From: Paraburkholderia sp.
GTDB lineage: Bacteria; Pseudomonadota; Gammaproteobacteria; Burkholderiales; Burkholderiaceae
Direction of reading: 5' to 3'
Assembly: GCA_031286755.1 (NCBI GenBank)
Contig: JAITTX010000306.1
Location: 16,259-80,258, forward strand
Length of the DNA: 64,000 bases
The position numbers and the translations under genes were made by a program. Below, in pieces: positions 37,400 to 47,116 of the stretch. The first letter of the stretch is position 1, and each line of letters begins with the position of its first letter. Under the pieces are notes generated by a model. It saw nothing but the letters and a program-made list of their open reading frames with translations, did not search any database and was not told the origin of the DNA.

Positions 37400-38566
37400 A
37401 TGAATTTCAACCTCAATGAAGACCAGCAGTCGATCGTCGCCGCCATCGAAAAGATCTGCGAGCGCTTCGACGACGCCTACTGGCTCGAACGCGACCGCGA
37501 AGGCGGCTTCCCGCACGACTTCCACCGTGCGCTCGCCGACGCCGGCTGGCTCGGGATCGCGATGTCGCCCGAATACGGCGGCTCGGGGCTCGGCATGACC
37601 GAGGCCGCGCTGATGATGCGCACGATCAGCGCCTCCGGCGCGGGGCTTTCGGGCGCCTCGGCGGTGCACATGAACATCTTCGGCCTGAACCCGGTGCAGG
37701 TGTTCGGCAACGAGGCGCAGAAGCAGCGCTTTCTGCCGCCGCTCATCGAAGGGCGCGACAAGGCCTGCTTCGCGGTCACGGAACCCGACGCGGGCCTCGA
37801 CACCACGCACCTGAAAACCCAGGCCGTGCGCGACGGCGACCACTACGTGCTCACGGGCCGCAAGATCTGGATCTCGACGGCACAGGTCGCCAGCAAGATG
37901 CTGATCATCGCGCGAACCACGCCGCTCGATCGCGTCCAGAAGCCCACCGATGGCCTGAGCCTCTTCTACACGGACCTCGACCGCACGCGCGTGGAAGTGC
38001 GCGAGATCGAGAAGATGGGCCGCAAGGCGGTGGACTCGAACATGCTCTTCATCGACAACCTGCGCGTGCCGGTGGAGGACCGCATCGGTGAGGAAGGCAA
38101 GGGCTTTCATTATCTGCTGCACGGCTTGAATCCGGAACGCATTCTGATTGCGTCGGAGGCCGTGGGGCTCGGGCAGGCCGCCTTGCGCCGCGCGACGCAG
38201 TACGCGAAGGAGCGCGTCGTGTTCGGGCGGCCCATCGGCCAGAACCAGTCAATCCAGCACCCGCTCGCGCAGGCGTGGATGGCGCTCGAAGCGGCCGACC
38301 TCATGGTGATGAAGGCCGCCACGCTCTACGACGCGGGCGAGCCCTGCGGGGCTGAGGCCAACGCCGCGAAGTACCTGGCCGCCGAAGCCGCGTTCCAGTC
38401 GTGCCAGACGGCCATCGCGACCATGGGCGGCATGGGCTACGCGAAGGAATATCATGTCGAGCGCTATCTGCGGGAGTGTATGATTCCGAGGCTCGCGCCG
38501 GTCAGCCCGCAATTGATTCTGTGCTTCATTGCGGAGAAAGTGCTCGGGTTGCCAAAGTCATACTGA
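37400..38566 (+). CDS. Acyl-CoA dehydrogenase
   Basis: MNFNLNEDQQSIVAAIEKICERFDDAYWLERDREGGFPHDFHRALADAGWLGIAMSPEYGGSGLGMTEAALMMRTI...CFAVTEPDAGLDTTHLKTQAVRDGDHYVLTGRKIWISTAQ. Confidence 0.94.
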   Translation: MNFNLNEDQQSIVAAIEKICERFDDAYWLERDREGGFPHDFHRALADAGWLGIAMSPEYGGSGLGMTEAALMMRTISASGAGLSGASAVHMNIFGLNPVQVFGNEAQKQRFLPPLIEGRDKACFAVTEPDAGLDTTHLKTQAVRDGDHYVLTGRKIWISTAQVASKMLIIARTTPLDRVQKPTDGLSLFYTDLDRTRVEVREIEKMGRKAVDSNMLFIDNLRVPVEDRIGEEGKGFHYLLHGLNPERILIASEAVGLGQAALRRATQYAKERVVFGRPIGQNQSIQHPLAQAWMALEAADLMVMKAATLYDAGEPCGAEANAAKYLAAEAAFQSCQTAIATMGGMGYAKEYHVERYLRECMIPRLAPVSPQLILCFIAEKVLGLPKSY

Positions 38567-38616
38567 AAACGCGCAAGGCGGCCCACACCGCCTTGCGATT
38601 TACCCCCGCGCCGCCC

Positions 38617-39369
38617 ATGGATGTCAAACTCGTTGCCCGCACGCTCGACCTGTTCGAGCTTTTCGCCGCCGAACAACGCCCGCTGCCGCTTGCCGAAATG
38701 GCGCGGCTCCTGAACGTCCCCGCATCGAGCTGCCTCGCGCTCGCGCGCACGCTGGTGAGCCGCGGCTATCTCTACGAAGTGCGCAAGCGCGGCGGCTACT
38801 ATCCCACGCGGCGCCTGCAACTGCTTGCGAATGCGATCGACGCGGTCGATCCCATTGTCGAAATGCTGCACCCCCGGCTCGTGGAATTGCGCGACGAGAG
38901 CGGCGAGACCGCCGTGCTCGGGAAGATTCACGGCAATGCGGTGGTGTATCTCGATGTGGTGGAATCCGGCAAAGCCGTGCGCTATGCCTGCGCGCCCGGC
39001 GCGCTGAGGCCCCTGCATGCGAATTCGATTGGCAAGGCGATTCTTGGCGAGCTCGATACCGCAGCGCAGCAGGCGCTTGGCGCGAAGCTCGTTTTCGAGC
39101 GCTACACCGATGCAACGGCGCCCGATCTCGCGACGCTGATCGAGCAGGCCGCCGCCGCGCACGAACGCGGCTGGTACGCGAATATCGGCGAAAGCGCGCC
39201 GGAGCTTTCGGCGGTGGCAGTCGCGCTCGATTTCGGCGGCGATCTCTACGGGCTCTCGGTGGGCGGACCCACCGAGCGGATCCGCCAGCATCTCGACAAA
39301 TACGCAGCGGCGCTGGTGGAAGCGAAGCAGCACATTCTCGCGACCTGGCGCGACAACGAAGGCGCTTGA
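38617..39369 (+). CDS. IclR-family regulator
   Basis: MDVKLVARTLDLFELFAAEQRPLPLAEMARLLNVPASSCLALARTLVSRGYLYEVRKRGGYYPTRRLQLL; IclR effector domain follows. Confidence 0.92.
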   Translation: MDVKLVARTLDLFELFAAEQRPLPLAEMARLLNVPASSCLALARTLVSRGYLYEVRKRGGYYPTRRLQLLANAIDAVDPIVEMLHPRLVELRDESGETAVLGKIHGNAVVYLDVVESGKAVRYACAPGALRPLHANSIGKAILGELDTAAQQALGAKLVFERYTDATAPDLATLIEQAAAAHERGWYANIGESAPELSAVAVALDFGGDLYGLSVGGPTERIRQHLDKYAAALVEAKQHILATWRDNEGA

Positions 39370-39426
39370 GCACCGCACGGGCAATCGTCTGACGACTTGC
39401 CCCCACCCAGCCGTTTCCCCACGGCT

Positions 39427-39440
39427 GTATATACCGCGAA
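39427..39440 (+). promoter_or_regulatory. Operator-like half of an exact inverted pair, GTATATACCGCGAA
   Basis: Exact reverse complement at 39497-39510; 70 bp centre to centre; upstream of ABC operon. Confidence 0.7.
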
Positions 39441-39496
39441 TATAACGATCGCAAGCACGGGTTAACGAGCCCGAAAACAAAGCCTCCCCTCGAAAT

Positions 39497-39510
39497 TTCG
39501 CGGTATATAC
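39497..39510 (-). promoter_or_regulatory. Operator-like half of an exact inverted pair, TTCGCGGTATATAC
   Basis: See 39427-39440. Confidence 0.7.
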
Positions 39511-39592
39511 TGCCCCTCATCGCAGCGTCCGCGCAGCGCGCCTTTCACGCATCGCATTCTTTTCAACAGAGGTCATTCCCTCAGGAGAACTC

Positions 39593-40420
39593 ATGAAGCG
39601 CGCCGCAAGTTGGAAGCGTTTTACGCTCGCACTGGCACTGGCCGCCGTTAGCGTGTCCGCGTTCGCGGAAGACCAGCTCGCCAAGGTCAAGAAGGCCAGT
39701 GAACTGGTCGTCGGCACAGAAATGCAGTTCGCGCCGTTCGACTTTCTGGAGAACGGCCAGCAAGCCGGCTTCAACAAGGATCTGTTCGCCGAGATCGGCA
39801 AGGAACTCGGCGTGAAGGTGCGCTTCATCGACCTGCCGTGGCCGAGCGTGCTGCCCGGGCTCGAAGCGGGCAAGTTCGACATGGTGGGCGGCCCGCTGAC
39901 GGTCACCAAGGCGCGCATGGAACGCTACGCGTACACGCTGCCCGTGGCCGACGCCACCGACGCGCTGCTCAAGCGCGCCAACGATACTTCCCTCAAGCAG
40001 TCCAGCGACGTGGCCGGCAAAACGATCGGCGCGGCCAAGGGCACCGCTCAGCTCGACCAGCTGAAAGCCTATGTGGCGACGCTGCCTCACGCGCCCACGA
40101 TCCGTGAGTACGTCGACAACAACCAGGCCTATTCGGATCTCGCCGCGGGCCGCATCGTCGCCGTGGCGAACGCGATGACGAACATCGCCTATGTCGCGAA
40201 GCAGCGTCCGGAAACCTTCGCCGTGCTCACCCCGCCGTTCGGCGCGAAGGTCTATTACGCGTACTGCCTGCGCAAGGACGCGGACAGCAAGCCGCTGCTC
40301 GACGCGTTCAACACGGCGCTGCTGAAGATCCAGGCCGACGGCCGCCTGGCCGCGCTGCAAAAGAAATGGCTCGGCACGACGATGGCCGTGCCCGCCACGA
40401 TGCCCACGCCGAACTTCTGA
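39593..40420 (+). CDS. Amino-acid ABC transporter substrate-binding protein
   Basis: MKRAASWKRFTLALALAAVSVSAFAEDQLAKVKKASELVVGTEMQFAPFDFLENGQQAGFNKDLFAEIGKELGVKVRFIDLPWPSVLPGLEAGKFDMVGG. Confidence 0.93.
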   Translation: MKRAASWKRFTLALALAAVSVSAFAEDQLAKVKKASELVVGTEMQFAPFDFLENGQQAGFNKDLFAEIGKELGVKVRFIDLPWPSVLPGLEAGKFDMVGGPLTVTKARMERYAYTLPVADATDALLKRANDTSLKQSSDVAGKTIGAAKGTAQLDQLKAYVATLPHAPTIREYVDNNQAYSDLAAGRIVAVANAMTNIAYVAKQRPETFAVLTPPFGAKVYYAYCLRKDADSKPLLDAFNTALLKIQADGRLAALQKKWLGTTMAVPATMPTPNF

Positions 40421-40486
40421 CGCGCATCGCTTCCATGCCGCCGCGCCCGTGCGCGGCGGCCACGCCGGACAACGACACTCCTGGCC

Positions 40487-41134
40487 ATGTTCAATCTGAA
40501 CGCGTTCATGCAATCGTTGCCGCTGCTGCTTCACGCAACGGTTGCCACCGTCACCATCTCGCTCGCCGGACTGGCGATCGGCTTCTTCATCGGCCTCGCG
40601 GTCTGCTCCGCGCGGCTCTCGCCGAACCGCTGGCTCAGCAAACTGGGCGGAGCCTATGTGTTCTTCTTCCGCGGCGTGCCCCTGCTCGTTCAATTGCTGC
40701 TGGTCTATTACCTGCTGCCGTTCGTCGGCATCAACGTGCCGCCGCTCGTGGCCGCCATCAGCGCGGTGTCGCTGTGCTCGGCCTCGTATATCGCCGAAAT
40801 TCTTCGCGGCGGCTTTCTGAGCGTGCCCTATGGGCAAATCGAAGCGGCGCGGATGCTGGGCATGCGCGCGTTCGCCACGCTCTGGCGCATCAAGGTGCCA
40901 CAGGCGTTCCGCCTCACGCTGCCCTCGCTCGCGAACGAAATGGTGCTGCTCATCAAGGCGTCGTCGCTGATCTCCGTGGTGGGCGTCGCGGAGATCACGC
41001 GCACCGCGCAAAACATCGCCGCGAGCACCTATCGCCCGCTCGAAGCGTATGTTGCCGCGGGGCTGATCTACCTCGTCATCAACGGCGTGCTCGCGAGCCT
41101 CGCGCATCTCGCCGAAGTGCGGCTGCACGCATGA
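40487..41134 (+). CDS. Amino-acid ABC transporter permease (HisM/GlnP family)
   Basis: MFNLNAFMQSLPLLLHATVATVTISLAGLAIGFFIGLAVCSARLSPNRWLSKLGGAYVFFFRGVPLLVQLLLVYYLLPF. Confidence 0.93.
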   Translation: MFNLNAFMQSLPLLLHATVATVTISLAGLAIGFFIGLAVCSARLSPNRWLSKLGGAYVFFFRGVPLLVQLLLVYYLLPFVGINVPPLVAAISAVSLCSASYIAEILRGGFLSVPYGQIEAARMLGMRAFATLWRIKVPQAFRLTLPSLANEMVLLIKASSLISVVGVAEITRTAQNIAASTYRPLEAYVAAGLIYLVINGVLASLAHLAEVRLHA

Positions 41135-41144
41135 GGAACGCACG

Positions 41145-41798
41145 ATGAGCCAGTTCGATCCCACCATCATCACGCACAACCTGCCCGCGATCCTCTCGGG
41201 CTTCGGCATGACGCTCGGCACGTGGGTCGCCGGCGTCGCGATCGCCATGGTGATCGGCTTCGTCGTCGCGGTGCTGCAACTGCTGTGCGGCCGCTGGATT
41301 CGCGCCGTGCTGCGCGTCTACATCGAATGCTTCCGCGCCACGCCGTTTCTGGTTCAGCTATTCGTCCTGTACTACGGCGGCCCTTCGTTCGGCTTCACGC
41401 TCGATCCGGTTCCGGCCGGCATCATCGGGCTCGGCCTGTATGGCGGAGCGTACTTCGCGGAAGCGTTCCGCTCCGGCTTCCGCTCGATACCGCCAGGGCA
41501 TCTCGAAGCCGCACAGTGCCTCGGCCTGTCGCGCTGGCAAACCGTCTGGCGGGTGCAGTTGCCGCAAATGCTCGTGCTGATCATGCCGGCCATCACCAAC
41601 CTCACGATCGTGCTCAGCAAGGAGACTGCCGTTCTGTCGATCGTCACCGTGCCGGAGCTGACCTTCGTGCTGACCGGCATTGGCTCCGAAACCTTTGCTT
41701 TCGTGGAAACGCTGCTGATGCTGTGCATCTGCTATCTCGCGCTCGTCGAGCTCACCTCACGTGCGGGCGCGTGGGTTGAAGCGCGGCTTGCGGACTGA
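41145..41798 (+). CDS. Amino-acid ABC transporter permease
   Basis: [60 protein letters not shown]...[21 protein letters not shown]. Confidence 0.93.
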   Translation: MSQFDPTIITHNLPAILSGFGMTLGTWVAGVAIAMVIGFVVAVLQLLCGRWIRAVLRVYIECFRATPFLVQLFVLYYGGPSFGFTLDPVPAGIIGLGLYGGAYFAEAFRSGFRSIPPGHLEAAQCLGLSRWQTVWRVQLPQMLVLIMPAITNLTIVLSKETAVLSIVTVPELTFVLTGIGSETFAFVETLLMLCICYLALVELTSRAGAWVEARLAD

Positions 41799-41823
41799 CG
41801 AACCCGGTGAGGACCCTCCTCCG

Positions 41824-42683
<860 letters not shown>

Positions 42684-42687
<4 letters not shown>

Positions 42688-43826
42688 CGCCGACCGAGCT
42701 GTTCATTGGCGCCACGCGCAACGAAGTGCGCGCGCTGCCCGCGTACAATGCCGGCCTCTCGGCGGACAGCGTGCGTGCGCAGTACGGGCTCGCGCGCGTC
42801 GCGAAGCTCGCGAGCAACGAGAACCCGCTGGGCGCTGGCGCGCGCGTGGAGGCCGCGCTCGCGCACGCGCTCGCCGGGGGTGTCAGCGTTTATCCCGATC
42901 CTGCGTGCGGCGCATTGCGCACGGCACTCGCCGAGCGTCTCGCGCTCGCCCCTGAGCGCCTGTGCTTTGGCAATGGCTCCGAGGACCTGCTCGCGGTGGC
43001 CTCGCACACGTTTCTCGCGCCGGGCGACGAGGTGGTCACCGTGGTGCCGTCGTTCGGGTTGCACATCATCTACCCGCAAAGCGCCGGAGCGAACGTAATC
43101 GCGGTGCCGATGCGCGCGCTCGAATTCGACGTCGACGCGCTGTGCGCGGCACTGAGCCCGCGCACGCGCATGCTCATCATTAGCAATCCTTCCAATCCGG
43201 TCGGCTGCGCAATGAGCACCGCGCAGATCGAGCGGCTGCTTTCCTGCGTCTCGCCGGCAACGCTGGTGCTGTGGGACGAGGCCTATTACGAGTACGCGCG
43301 CCACGCGCCCGATTATGCCGACTGCCTGCCGCTGCTCGCGCGCAGCCGCTCGCCGTGGCTCATGCTGCGTACCTTCTCGAAGGCATACGGGCTCGCGGGC
43401 GTGCGCATCGGCTATGGCGCCGCATCCGATGCGCGGCTCGTCGGCCTGATGGAGCGGATTCGCACGCCGTTCGGCATCAATCATCTCGCGCAATGCGCAG
43501 CGCTCGCAGCGCTGGCCGATAGCGCGCATATGGAGGCGAGCGTCGCGCACGTCGAGCGTGAACGCGAGCGCATGCGCGAGGCACTCGTCGAACTCGGCTA
43601 CGCGCCGGCGCGCTCGTATGCGAATTTCCTGTTCTTCGACGCGCACGAGGACGCCGCCGCGCTGTCCCAACGGCTGCTCGCGCATGGCGTGATCGTCAAG
43701 CCGTGGCGCGAGACGGGCTACGCAAGCTGCCTGCGCGTGTCGATCGGCAGCGCCGACGACAACGACCTGTTCGTCGCCGCGCTCGCAGCCGAGCGCGGTG
43801 CGGCCGCTGCGAGGACATTGCGTTGA
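42684..43826 (+). CDS. Histidinol-phosphate aminotransferase-like PLP enzyme
   Basis: [63 protein letters not shown]...SNPSNPVG...WDEAYYEYA...[17 protein letters not shown]; overlaps ATPase gene. Confidence 0.9.
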
Positions 43827-44605
43827 AGACCGTCCGACTCGCGCGAAACGCCGCGAAGCCGCGCACCGGCCCCGAACCGCAAGCCGCCATCGCGCGCTAC
43901 GAGCAGGTCAAGGCCTACGTGCGCCGCAGCATCGAGTCCGGAGCGTGGCGCACCGGCGACCGCATCCCCTCGGAGCTCGCGCTGGTGGGCACCCTCGGCG
44001 TCTCGCGCATGACCATCAATCGCGCGTTGCGCGAGCTCTCCGACGAAGGCGTGCTCACGCGGCAATCGGGCATTGGCACCTTCGTCGCCGAAACCAAGCC
44101 GCTCTCGACGCTGTTGACGATCGCGCATATCGGCGACGAGATCCGCTCGCGCGGCCACGCCTACAGCTTCGCAATCCTGCTGCAGGCGCGCGAAACCGCG
44201 CCCGTGCTGGTGTCGAGCGCGCTGGAACTGATGCCGGGCGCGTCGGTTTTTCATGTGATCTGCGTGCATCGCGAGAATGGCCTGCCAGTGCAACTGGAGG
44301 AGCGCTACGTGAACCCGGACCTCGCACCGGATTTTCTCGCGCAGGACTTCAGCGCGCGGCGCCCCTCCGAATACCTGTACGACACGGTGCCGCTCGACGA
44401 GATCGAGCATATCGTCGATGCGGCGCTGGCGACGCCCAGCGAAGCGGCGCTGCTCGAAATCTCCGATGGAGAGCCGTGCCTCACGCTGGTGCGGCGCACG
44501 TGGACCAAACACCGGGCAGTCACGTTCGCGCGCTTCGTGCATCCGGGCTCGCGCTACCGGCTCGGCTGCCGCTTCTCGCCCGGTGCCGCGCCACAGCAGG
44601 GGTGA
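43823..44605 (+). CDS. GntR-family regulator, HutC/UTRA subfamily
   Basis: TTG start overlapping the aminotransferase stop; YEQVKAYVRRSIESGAWRTGDRIPSELALVGTLGVSRMTINRALRELSDEGVLTRQSGIGTFVAE + UTRA domain. Confidence 0.92.
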   Translation: MKTVRLARNAAKPRTGPEPQAAIARYEQVKAYVRRSIESGAWRTGDRIPSELALVGTLGVSRMTINRALRELSDEGVLTRQSGIGTFVAETKPLSTLLTIAHIGDEIRSRGHAYSFAILLQARETAPVLVSSALELMPGASVFHVICVHRENGLPVQLEERYVNPDLAPDFLAQDFSARRPSEYLYDTVPLDEIEHIVDAALATPSEAALLEISDGEPCLTLVRRTWTKHRAVTFARFVHPGSRYRLGCRFSPGAAPQQG

Positions 44606-44680
44606 CCCGCGCCATCCGCGTATCCGGCCTGGCGACGCTTATCGACGTTTATCGACACAACCCTCGACGAGACCATCACG

Positions 44681-45658
44681 ATGACTGAGACAGCCTACAT
44701 TCCTCTGATCGACATGCAGGGTGTGCGCAATCGCGAGCGCGAGGCCACCCGGCAGGTCGCGCGCGAAATCTACCGGGCTTGCACCACGAGCGGCTTTTTC
44801 TATATCCGCAACCATGGCGTGCCCGCGGAAATCATCGAGCGCGCCCAGGCGGCGGCGCGCACATTCTTCGCGCATCCGCCCGAAGTCAAGCGGCAGGCCG
44901 CGGTCAATCACCGGCATCGCGGTTTCAATGCGCTCGGCGACGCCACGATGTATCAGGCCACGCGCCCCGACTTCAAGGAGTTCTTCTCCATTGGCCTGGA
45001 ACTGCCCGAGGACGATCCCTCCGTGCTCGCGGGCGAAGCGTTGCGCGGCCCGAACAACTGGCCCGCGTTCATGCCGGAATTGCGCCCCGCCCTGTACGCC
45101 TACTACGAAGCGCTCGGCGCCTGCGGCGCCGATCTGCTGCGCGTGGTGGCGCTGAGCCTCGGCATCGGTGAAGACTTTTTCGTGGACAAGTACACCAAGC
45201 GCCTGCAACGCACGCAAATGGTCTACTACCCGGCCCAGGACCCGCAGTCGGAAGCCGATCAGTTCGGCGTCGCGCCGCATACCGACTACGGCTGCATCAC
45301 GCTGCTGTGGCAGGACAACATCGGCGGCCTGCAAGTGCGCGAGCTCGGCTCGAACAACTGGATCGACGCGCCGCCCATCGAGGGCACGCTCGTGATCAAC
45401 GTGGGCGATCTGCTCGCGCGCTGGTCGAACGATCGCTTCCAGTCGACCATGCATCGCGTCATCAATCGCTCGGGACGCGAGCGCTATTCGATCGCCACGT
45501 TCTACGATCCCGATTATCGCGCGACCGTGGACCCGCGTGGCCTGGGTGTGGACGATGCGCACGCGAAGCACGAGAGCGTTGCGGCCGGCGACTATATTCT
45601 CGGCCGCATCAATGCGTCGATGGGATATCGCAAGAAGCTTCAGCAGACGGCAAGCTGA
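44681..45658 (+). CDS. 2-oxoglutarate/Fe(II) oxygenase, isopenicillin-N-synthase-like family
   Basis: YIPLIDMQGVRNREREATRQVAREIYRACTTSGFFYIRNHGVPAEII...APHTDYGCITLLWQDNIGGLQV...GDLLARWSNDRFQSTMHRVINRSGRERYSIATFYDPDY: HxD...H and RxS. Confidence 0.93.
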   Translation: MTETAYIPLIDMQGVRNREREATRQVAREIYRACTTSGFFYIRNHGVPAEIIERAQAAARTFFAHPPEVKRQAAVNHRHRGFNALGDATMYQATRPDFKEFFSIGLELPEDDPSVLAGEALRGPNNWPAFMPELRPALYAYYEALGACGADLLRVVALSLGIGEDFFVDKYTKRLQRTQMVYYPAQDPQSEADQFGVAPHTDYGCITLLWQDNIGGLQVRELGSNNWIDAPPIEGTLVINVGDLLARWSNDRFQSTMHRVINRSGRERYSIATFYDPDYRATVDPRGLGVDDAHAKHESVAAGDYILGRINASMGYRKKLQQTAS

Positions 45659-45725
45659 TCCGGCAGCGCAAGCTGGGCACCAGCCGGCGCCCTTCATTCC
45701 AGACACTGAACTCGACAGGCCCTTC

Positions 45726-47105
45726 ATGGAAGCAATACTGAACGCGCTCAAGGACGCGCTCGGCGCGGACGCGGTACGAACCGGCAACGCTATCGAAAGC
45801 CGCTACCTTGGCGACTGGAGCGCGAAGTCCGCGCACGCCCCGCTCGCGGTGGTGCTGCCCCGTGATACTCAGGAGGTGGCCACCGCGCTGCGGTTGTGCA
45901 ACGCGGCCCGGCAAAGCGTCGTGCCGCAGGGCGGCTTGACGGGCCTCGCGGGCGGCGCTGTGCCCACATCGCGCGACGTTTGCATTTCGCTGGAGCGCAT
46001 GACCGGCATCGAAGAGATAGACCGCTCCGCCGCCACCATGACCGTGCGGGCCGGCACCACACTGCAGACGATCCAGGAAGCCGCCGACGCCGCTGGCTTC
46101 GAGTTCCAGCTCGACCTCGGCGCGCGCGGCACCTGCCAGATAGGCGGCAATCTCGCGACGAACGCGGGCGGTATCCGCGTCATTCAGTCGGGCACCGCGC
46201 GGGATCAGGTATTGGGCCTCGAAGTCGTGCTCGCGGATGGCAGCGTGCTGAGCGCCATGGGAAAGATGATCAAGAATAATACCGGCTACGATTTGCGGCA
46301 TCTGTTCATCGGTTCGGAAGGCACGCTGGGCATCATTACCCGCGCCGTGCTGCGGCTCGCCCCTCGTCCCGCCGCGCGGCATACGGCGCTGTGCGCGCTT
46401 TCCGGATACGAAAGCGCGGTGGCGCTCCTGCAGACGCTAAAGGCGCGCCTCGGCAGGGAGCTCAGCGCGTTCGAGCTCATGTGGCCGGACTTCTTCGAGA
46501 TGGGCGTGGCGTTCTCCCGCAGCCAGCAGGCGCCGTTTTCCACCGCGTACCCGCTCTATGCGCTAATCGAGCATACGTCCTGCGCCGACGACCGGCACGA
46601 CAGTCTCGCGCAAACGCTGGCGAACCAGCTCGAAGCGGGCGGGCTGCTCGACGCGATTATTTCGCAGTCCGCAGCGCAATCGCAGTCGTTATGGGAAATA
46701 CGCGAAGCGACGGCGGAGTTTCCCGTCAAGCTCACTCCCATCAATTTCGACATCAGCATTCCGATTGGGGACATCGGCCGCTTCGTCGACGCCTGCCGCG
46801 CTGAGTTCCAATCGCGCTGGCCCGCCAGCCGCTCGTTGTTCTTCGGCCATATCGGCGACTCGAATCTGCACGTTACCGTGGATGGCCGGTCGATTCCCGG
46901 TGTCGCGCCCGACGCGGTCGAACAGGGTGTATACGATCTCGTCAGGGCGTTTCAGGGGTCGGTTTCCGCCGAGCATGGCATCGGCATGCACAAGCGCGCG
47001 TTTCTTGGCTATACGCGCAGCGAGGCGGAGCTTGCGTGCATGCGGTCGATCAAGCATGCGCTCGATCCCAACGCCATTCTGAATCCGGGGAAGCTGCTTT
47101 CGTGA
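45726..47105 (+). CDS. FAD-binding oxidase/dehydrogenase, GlcD/D-2-hydroxyacid family
   Basis: VVPQGGLTGLAGGAVPTSRDVCISLERMTGI...LDLGARGTCQIGGNLATNAGGIRVIQ...MIKNNTGYDLRHLFIGSEGTLGIITRAVLRL...GSVSAEHGIGMHKRAFL. Confidence 0.93.
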   Translation: MEAILNALKDALGADAVRTGNAIESRYLGDWSAKSAHAPLAVVLPRDTQEVATALRLCNAARQSVVPQGGLTGLAGGAVPTSRDVCISLERMTGIEEIDRSAATMTVRAGTTLQTIQEAADAAGFEFQLDLGARGTCQIGGNLATNAGGIRVIQSGTARDQVLGLEVVLADGSVLSAMGKMIKNNTGYDLRHLFIGSEGTLGIITRAVLRLAPRPAARHTALCALSGYESAVALLQTLKARLGRELSAFELMWPDFFEMGVAFSRSQQAPFSTAYPLYALIEHTSCADDRHDSLAQTLANQLEAGGLLDAIISQSAAQSQSLWEIREATAEFPVKLTPINFDISIPIGDIGRFVDACRAEFQSRWPASRSLFFGHIGDSNLHVTVDGRSIPGVAPDAVEQGVYDLVRAFQGSVSAEHGIGMHKRAFLGYTRSEAELACMRSIKHALDPNAILNPGKLLS

Positions 47106-47116
47106 CCCGGCGCCGC

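Noticed and set aside
35948-38122. 724-aa minus-strand ORF, and 34459..36423 minus (654 aa)
   Set aside because: Antisense to CoA-transferase, CitMHS and acyl-CoA dehydrogenase genes; low-complexity His/Arg/Glu composition.
39581-41248. 555-aa minus-strand ORF
   Set aside because: Antisense to SBP and permease genes.
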